DNA of 64,000 nt from Morella rubra (Eukaryota; Streptophyta; Magnoliopsida; Fagales; Myricaceae): the NCBI GenBank assembly GCA_003952965.2, contig CM025851.1, forward strand, positions 17,245,167-17,309,166, read 5' to 3'. The position numbers and the translations under genes were made by a program. Positions 58,503-64,000 of the stretch are shown one piece after another. Position 1 is the first letter of the stretch; each line of letters starts with the position of its first letter. The notes under the pieces are model-generated. The model did not search any database, had not been told where the DNA came from, and saw nothing but the letters and a program-made list of their open reading frames with translations.

Positions 58503-61500
58503 CTATTTGGACCGCAACCCAGGGATATTTCTCAATCCCATCTTGCCAAGGACAATCTTGGGGATCGCAGGAGGGTTGTCAAGCCCCATGCTTCGGCTGA
58601 ATTCATTGGCAAGCTCTACAAGCCTATGCTTGTCCCGGCCGATTTTCTTATTGGAATTGTAATAACCAAGCCAGGCCTGATATGCTGCTTCTTTGTTCTT
58701 CATCTCTACTTGGGAAAGTGCCCGTTCGACCTGTTACAATATTTGCAAGCCAATCTATTATAAAAATTTTGTGGCTATTTGCAGTGTTCACATTTTACTG
58801 TTGTGGGCTTCGTGGAATATAATGTAAAGAAAAGCCATCAAGCAAAAAATTAAAGGGGCGACAGGGAGGAGAGGGTCTATCTAAGTTCACCTTTTTCTTC
58901 GTGTCTGGATCAACTGAAGGTACTGTACCCATCGTTATTGGTAATTCCTTAACAGTAGACAAAAAGAACTCCTCCCAAGGGGTGAGTAACAATATGCCGT
59001 CCCCTTCTTTACCTTTACGACCTGTCCTTCCAAGCCGATGTATATACTGCTCTCTATCAGCTGGCAAACCCACCTGTACAGCAGCAATCAAAAATGAAAG
59101 GGTAGTAATATTAAGCTGAACAGAAATGCGGACAGAATAATGCAAACAGTTTAACATTGAACAAAAAATAGAGAAAGCCTGTTAAGCAACTAGTCTTGCC
59201 ATGCAAATTGCAGCTAGGGTTCAGAAATGCTGAAGACCAGGATTAAAAGGATTCATAAAAGTGACATGTTACTTTGCTTTCACTGGCCAGTGAATGGAAT
59301 GCTTCTAACTTTGCTAGAGGCAAAGGAAATTCTCTTTAGAATATAGGGCTACAACTAGAAATCAATTGCAAATGTGAATTGACTCAAATTTGCACAAGCA
59401 GAAACTTGTTTGGTTAGTGGTTTCAAAATCAACTTCTCATCCAAACATAAATTTTTTTTCCTTAAAACTCTTTTGAAATCCCTAATAAAGTTTGCCTTCT
59501 AATCAATAACCTTCTTTTTCGTGCCAAAAAAACATAAAAACATAAAAATAATTTCTCTCACAAAAAGGTTCCTCCCAAACTTACGTTCATAACTTTCACA
59601 TTCTCTAAAGAGAATATATTTCAAAGAATTTCTCTTTCTAAACATCTTTTCTACGGGCCTAACCATTTTGTTTTCACAAATGACCATAAAAACACATCTA
59701 AATTTTTTTTTCATAATCATGACAAAAAAATATTTTCAAAACTACAACCAAACATAGCCTAATATTCTTTACCTGTATGACAAGTGTGACATCTGGATAA
59801 TCCACTCCACGTGCAGATACATCAGAAGTCACCAGGATGAGACCCTTTGACTTCCTGAATTCATCAGATACCCTAGTTCTGTAACTCTGGGGCTTTCTAG
59901 AATGGATCTCTCTGACATTCAAGTTCAGCTCCCCAAGAAGGTTAGCAACCAATCTTGTGACCATTGCAGTTGTGCAGAATACGAGTACCTGCACAAACCA
60001 ATTCAAATAATACATTCCTAAGACAGGCTTTCTAATAAAGGTCCATGGTTCACGTTTTCAATTTCAATGACTACCTTATACTCAACATCATCGGCAATAT
60101 GCTCCTTCAGAAGAACATACAGTAGGGAAAAATGCTTGTCCAATGTAGAAACCAAATACATCTGCCTAACCTGAAATGATCCAGAATTTAAAGAATCAAG
60201 CTGCGAACAGATTCAGAAAATTTACAGCCTTTATAGAAAACAGAGATAAAGACCTGCCTGTGAATGCGTCTCCTCACTACCCTCTTGAACTGTATTGATA
60301 AATTCATGATCTCTTTTCAGAGCAATGTGACTGATTTGTCGAACCTTCATACAATAAAGCAAATTAGGAGTTTCGTATTGTTTAGTTATCTAGCAATTAA
60401 AAGATACTGATAAGAACCTCTTCTGGAACAGTAGCAGAGAACAACAATGTCTGTCGTTGTTTAGGAACAGCAGCAATTATCTTCTCAATATCTTTCCTAA
60501 AGCCCATGTCTAGTAGATGATCAGCTTCATCAAGTACAAGGACTTTCACACCCATCAGCCTAGTTGCAAAACCTGGGGTATTCTCAATATGATCTTTGAG
60601 CCTTCCAGGTGTGGCAACAAGAATCTGTAAGTTATGAATGTATGAAACGCATAATAATAACAAAGTATTTATATTGGAACCATCAAAATAAACTGTATTT
60701 CAGGGCTTTTGCAGCAGTAAATATTTAACACAAACTCGGTGGTTACCCAGGACCTAATTAGCTGGTAGCTTCAAATTACTCAAGTAAATGTAATGGATGG
60801 AGCAGTGAGGAACATGAATATCAATCTACAAGCCTATTTTACTCAGCTCACTCTGTACCCATCCCAAGACATACTAACGTTCCATCAATGAACATAAAAA
60901 TTAAAATTATTAGAATCACTTTTATGCTTGGCCTTGTGGATATTACAAATCCAAAAATGACAGATTACTTAGGCAAATAATAAAGATATTTACCTGGCAT
61001 GGGTTTGCTTGCATTCGCTTCTGTTCTAGTGCCAGTCTTGTACCTCCAATTACAACTTGAACACCAATAGAAGGATGATACTTCAACAGGGTATTAGCTT
61101 CTGCAGCAGCTTGGTTTGCAAGCTCTCGAGTTGGGCATATCACAAGCACAAAAATTGGGGGTCGCTTTTGATCTCGACCTATAGGAGGAGAGTTTACAAC
61201 TGCTTCAATTGATGGAAGCTGAAGTAAAGAACTAAAACAATAAGTATTTGGAGAACTCCCTTGAAAAGTAACATATTTGGATGCAATAAAACGAAGAAAG
61301 TCCTAGTTCAGAGAATTTATATTTTTTACAGATTTTAAGAGGATTTCATGCAGCAAAATTGAAGTGCAATTTCATGACAAGAATTTCAGCTTTTTCTTTG
61401 GTTAGATAGCTCTCAAAATCAAAAGACGAACCCATTCAAAAACTTAGAAACAACAACAATATTGAAGCTTTTATCTCACATGCAATCCATTCAATCTTTC

Positions 61501-64000
61501 TCTAAAGGATTGTTTCACTCTTAAGAAAGAAGAATTCAATGATATTGATTATGCAAGTAGATGTAGATATCACCGAAATATTTGGAGAAGAAGTGCATTT
61601 CTTATAGATTGGAATTTAGTTTCATTAGGTTAAGTTAAGTTTTTCTTCTTCTCTCTCTCTTTTTAATGGTTTTTTTTGGCCTCTCCTGGGGTATGATGGG
61701 AATTCTGTTGAGTTTAAGTGGCCAATACGCCTCTATGATTAGAAAAAGTAAAGGGCCTTACCAGGAATGCTACTGTTTTTCCCGTGCCTGTTTTAGCCTT
61801 GGCCAGAACATCCTTACCTGAAATCACAATTGACAAGACATAGCACCATTATATGCAAATGCAAGACCCTCCAGTAGACAGAACCAAAAATGAGGATGCT
61901 ATAAGAGGATAAAAAAAGCATTCATGGTCATTTGAGGACTGTACAACAAAGCTGATGGTTGGTAGACATAGCACCCTAAGTAGCATGAAAAAAACCTTTT
62001 AGTATTTCTGGGAGTGTCGCCTCCTGTACCACGGTCATTTTCTCATATCCAGCATCCTTGATTCCCTTTAATGATAAAGGAGATACTGAACATTGATCAA
62101 ATCTGCAGGAATTGAAAGTAAGACATCAATGAAGATGTAAGCAATAGAAAGGGAGAAAACTGGGATGGAGCTAAAAGATTTTTGGCCAGTACGGGTTATG
62201 TTTCTTCATAGACCTATAAACACAAGACTTGCACACAGATCATCCCCCACTCCCCTGTAGCTTTTCAAATCTGCAGACCAAAGAACATTGCATCTTGCAA
62301 TCTCCATAAGGGACCTCCCCGGTTCTACAACTACTTTGAGCTCAGAAAAACTTGGTAATACAAAACCAATAGTGGTTCTTATCACGATCATATAAACTTT
62401 TCACTCAACAAAAAGGGAACAATTCTATACCAGGTCTAGAAGGACTTAGTGAAATTGCCATCATACTTACAAAAACACATTTTCCAGGAACAAGAGCAAC
62501 ACTGCTGATCTCATTTTTTGTCTTGCAATCACTAGTAATTAGATGCTAGAATATGACCAAAAACTTCTGTACACGTTTGAAAGGAAAATATTTGCAGAAT
62601 TTGGACCAGCCCCCCACCCATTGTTCAGTCTATATCTACCACCATATATAGCTGCACGGTACGAGAGAACATGATCATTCAAAAGATATGAAAAACAACC
62701 CAAGTTGATTGCAAAGATGGATGTAATACAACAAACATGTTGTTCCAAACACAAAATCTACAAAGCTCTTTCTTTGCCTGACTATGCAGAACAAGCAATT
62801 CTAACCAAACAACAGCATGGCACCTCATTTTTAATTGTCTTCTCTTCCTCACAGAACGTTGTGTGGATTTGAATGTACAGGGAGGACTTCCTACAACCTA
62901 GACATTTCCTACTAGAGAATAAAAATGTTAAGCACATAGTAAGGCGCCAAAAATAAAGTTCAGTTGAATAGAAATCGACAATAGAGGTGCTTTTGTCAAC
63001 ATACCGAGTCTCACTTAAATAAGAATCAGACTTTCCGGGTGTAACCCTAGCGCTCACTTCCTTATAGCCCGCACTCTTCTTCAACAATTCACCGTGATTA
63101 TCATCATCCTCATCATGAATAAGCAAATCCCCGACACCAGATCAATGACAACTTCGTCATTGTCATCAGCATCTTCAGCATGCATACTTCCGAAGGACCC
63201 TCATTACCGCTAGCGCATCAAAGAACATTTCCACCTTGATCTTCGTGTCAAATCGAAAAGAAAATGAATCTCCGAGTCGACTCACACCTCTCTCTTACTT
63301 TCACTGACGAAAGAGCATTCCCGCGTCTCTTAGTCGACTCGAAATCCTCCATCACATGACTATCAAATTCCGTCGCTAATGAATCAAATCCCACGACACC
63401 ATCCTCCTCGACTCCCTAATCGCTCAAGTTCTCCGATCCTGCGATCATTCACCCCTCATCAACTGACAACTTCGTCATCTTGTCATCAGCATCTTTCGTG
63501 CATTGTGCATCCAACAGAGCTTTTCCTTGAATCCCTTCGTGCCTTTTCTTGAACCCTGCCATTCTCCTCTTTCGCTCAGATCCCGACGCTCATCTCTCCC
63601 GCTTCTACTTCCCATCAAAGAATTTGCATTTCCCCTCGAGACACGTGATTCCTTTTCCGTGAAAGACCTTCGTCTTCTCTGTCAAATCGCCTCGTGCGAA
63701 TTCCTCGAAAATGAATCATTTGGGTTCCGAGTCGACTCACGAACCTCTCTCGAAGAACTTACTTTTCCACCTCGAGACACTTGATTCTTTCTCCGCGAAA
63801 GAGCATCGTCTTCTCTGTCAAATCGCCTAGCCGTTTGCGAATTCCTCGAAAATAAATCATTTGGGTTCCGAGTCGACTCACGAAACTCTCCCGAAGAACT
63901 TACTTTTCCACCTCGAGACACGTGACTCTTTCGCCGCGAAAGACCATCGTCTTCTCTGTCAAATCGACTAACCGTCGAATTCCTCGAAAATGAATCAATT
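58503..64000 (-). CDS. DEAD-box ATP-dependent RNA helicase (RH26/RH31 type), 5' end outside window
   Basis: Unwinds RNA using ATP; plant RH25/26/31 proteins act largely in organelles. Minus-strand exons: 58503-58730, 58891-59073, 59773-59988, 60075-60170, 60258-60344, 60418-60624, 60994-61218, 61762-61817, 61996-62102 and an N-terminal exon ending at 63005. Motifs in order: Q motif (FDQCSVSPLSL ... VQEATLP), I AKTGTGKT, Ia PTRELA, Ib TPGRL, II DEAD, III SAT, IV region VLVFCTTAMV, V TSDVSARGVDYPDV and VI HRLGRTGRKG. The C-terminus GLRNIPGLRSK is typical. The helicase core is complete with all motifs. Most introns are GT-AG, but that after 60258 begins GC. Upstream of 63126 the frame is broken: TGA at 63142-63144, probably from a one-base loss in a G run, and another break near 63682. 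The N-terminus carries 46-residue repeats rich in Arg, Ser and Asn and runs off the window. Convergent with the nucleotidyltransferase gene. Confidence 0.88.
63256..64000 (-). repeat. Tandem coding repeats of about 138 bp in the helicase N-terminal region
   Basis: Copies begin about every 138 bp; CTCGAGACAC occurs at about 63635, 63772 and 63911, each followed by similar sequence. The encoded unit of about 46 residues includes FSRNS, RRFDREDD, LSRRK, VSRGGKVSSS and RESTRNPND. A more diverged copy with ESTRR and LSSVKV lies at about 63256-63400. The two full copies keep the reading frame, which continues to the window edge. The third copy has lost 5 bases (AATTCGCACGAGGCG versus AATTCGCAAACGGCTAGGCG) and falls out of frame. 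Confidence 0.8.

Noticed and set aside
1-64000. tRNA, rRNA genes, CRISPR arrays or viral integrations
   Set aside because: None was recognised by eye. The repeats present are explained by DNA transposons, tandem duplications and microsatellites.

Overview
This is nuclear DNA from a flowering plant, most likely a eudicot (rosid-like). Genes have many GT-AG introns with A/T-rich intergenic DNA, and the proteins closely resemble those of Arabidopsis and related plants. No bacterial-style operon, CRISPR array, rRNA or tRNA gene was seen. The species cannot be named from the sequence.

Five protein genes can be modelled exon by exon. In order they are: an ABA receptor of the PYL8/PYL9 group (2103-3647, -); a plastid lipase of the PLIP1 type (13389-16081, +, with TATA box and 5' leader from about 11231); a CCCH/RING splicing factor of the RNF113/Cwc24 type (17249-18912, -); a large nucleotidyltransferase (PAP/OAS1 type) with a long Ser-rich tail (42477-55130, +); and a DEAD-box RNA helicase of the RH26/RH31 type (58503 to beyond 64000, -). 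From memory of Arabidopsis locus numbers, PYL9 and C3H1 are neighbours on chromosome 1 and PLIP1 and the nucleotidyltransferase are neighbours on chromosome 3. Here the two pairs are interleaved, which suggests the arrangement before gene loss following genome duplication.

The space between genes is dominated by DNA transposons. At 20171-21715 a Mutator-like element with long inverted ends carries a copy of the last exon and 3' end of the PYL gene located 19 kb away (a Pack-MULE). A second fold-back element (21725-22132) sits directly beside it. Other fold-back elements lie at 38.66, 46.26, 46.87 and 56.42 kb; the last has a perfect 9-bp target duplication. From about 22.15 to 35.11 kb lies a large decayed block with a PIF/Harbinger transposase (23.1-24.5 kb), its Myb-like partner ORF (32.0-33.1 kb), a hAT remnant (29.1-29.6 kb) and a GRF zinc-finger pseudogene (30.4-31.0 kb). 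Possible terminal repeats at both ends suggest one composite element. A fragment of the CCCH/RING gene's exon recurs at 35.5 kb.

Two otherwise intact genes carry apparent one-base homopolymer frame breaks: the nucleotidyltransferase C-terminus and the helicase N-terminal exon. These are either assembly errors or real truncations. The helicase N-terminal region also consists of about 138-bp tandem coding repeats.

Functionally the genes are unrelated housekeeping or signalling loci: ABA perception, plastid lipid remodelling, pre-mRNA splicing, RNA 3'-end nucleotidyl transfer and RNA unwinding. The adjacency of an ABA receptor and a plastid lipase is probably coincidental.
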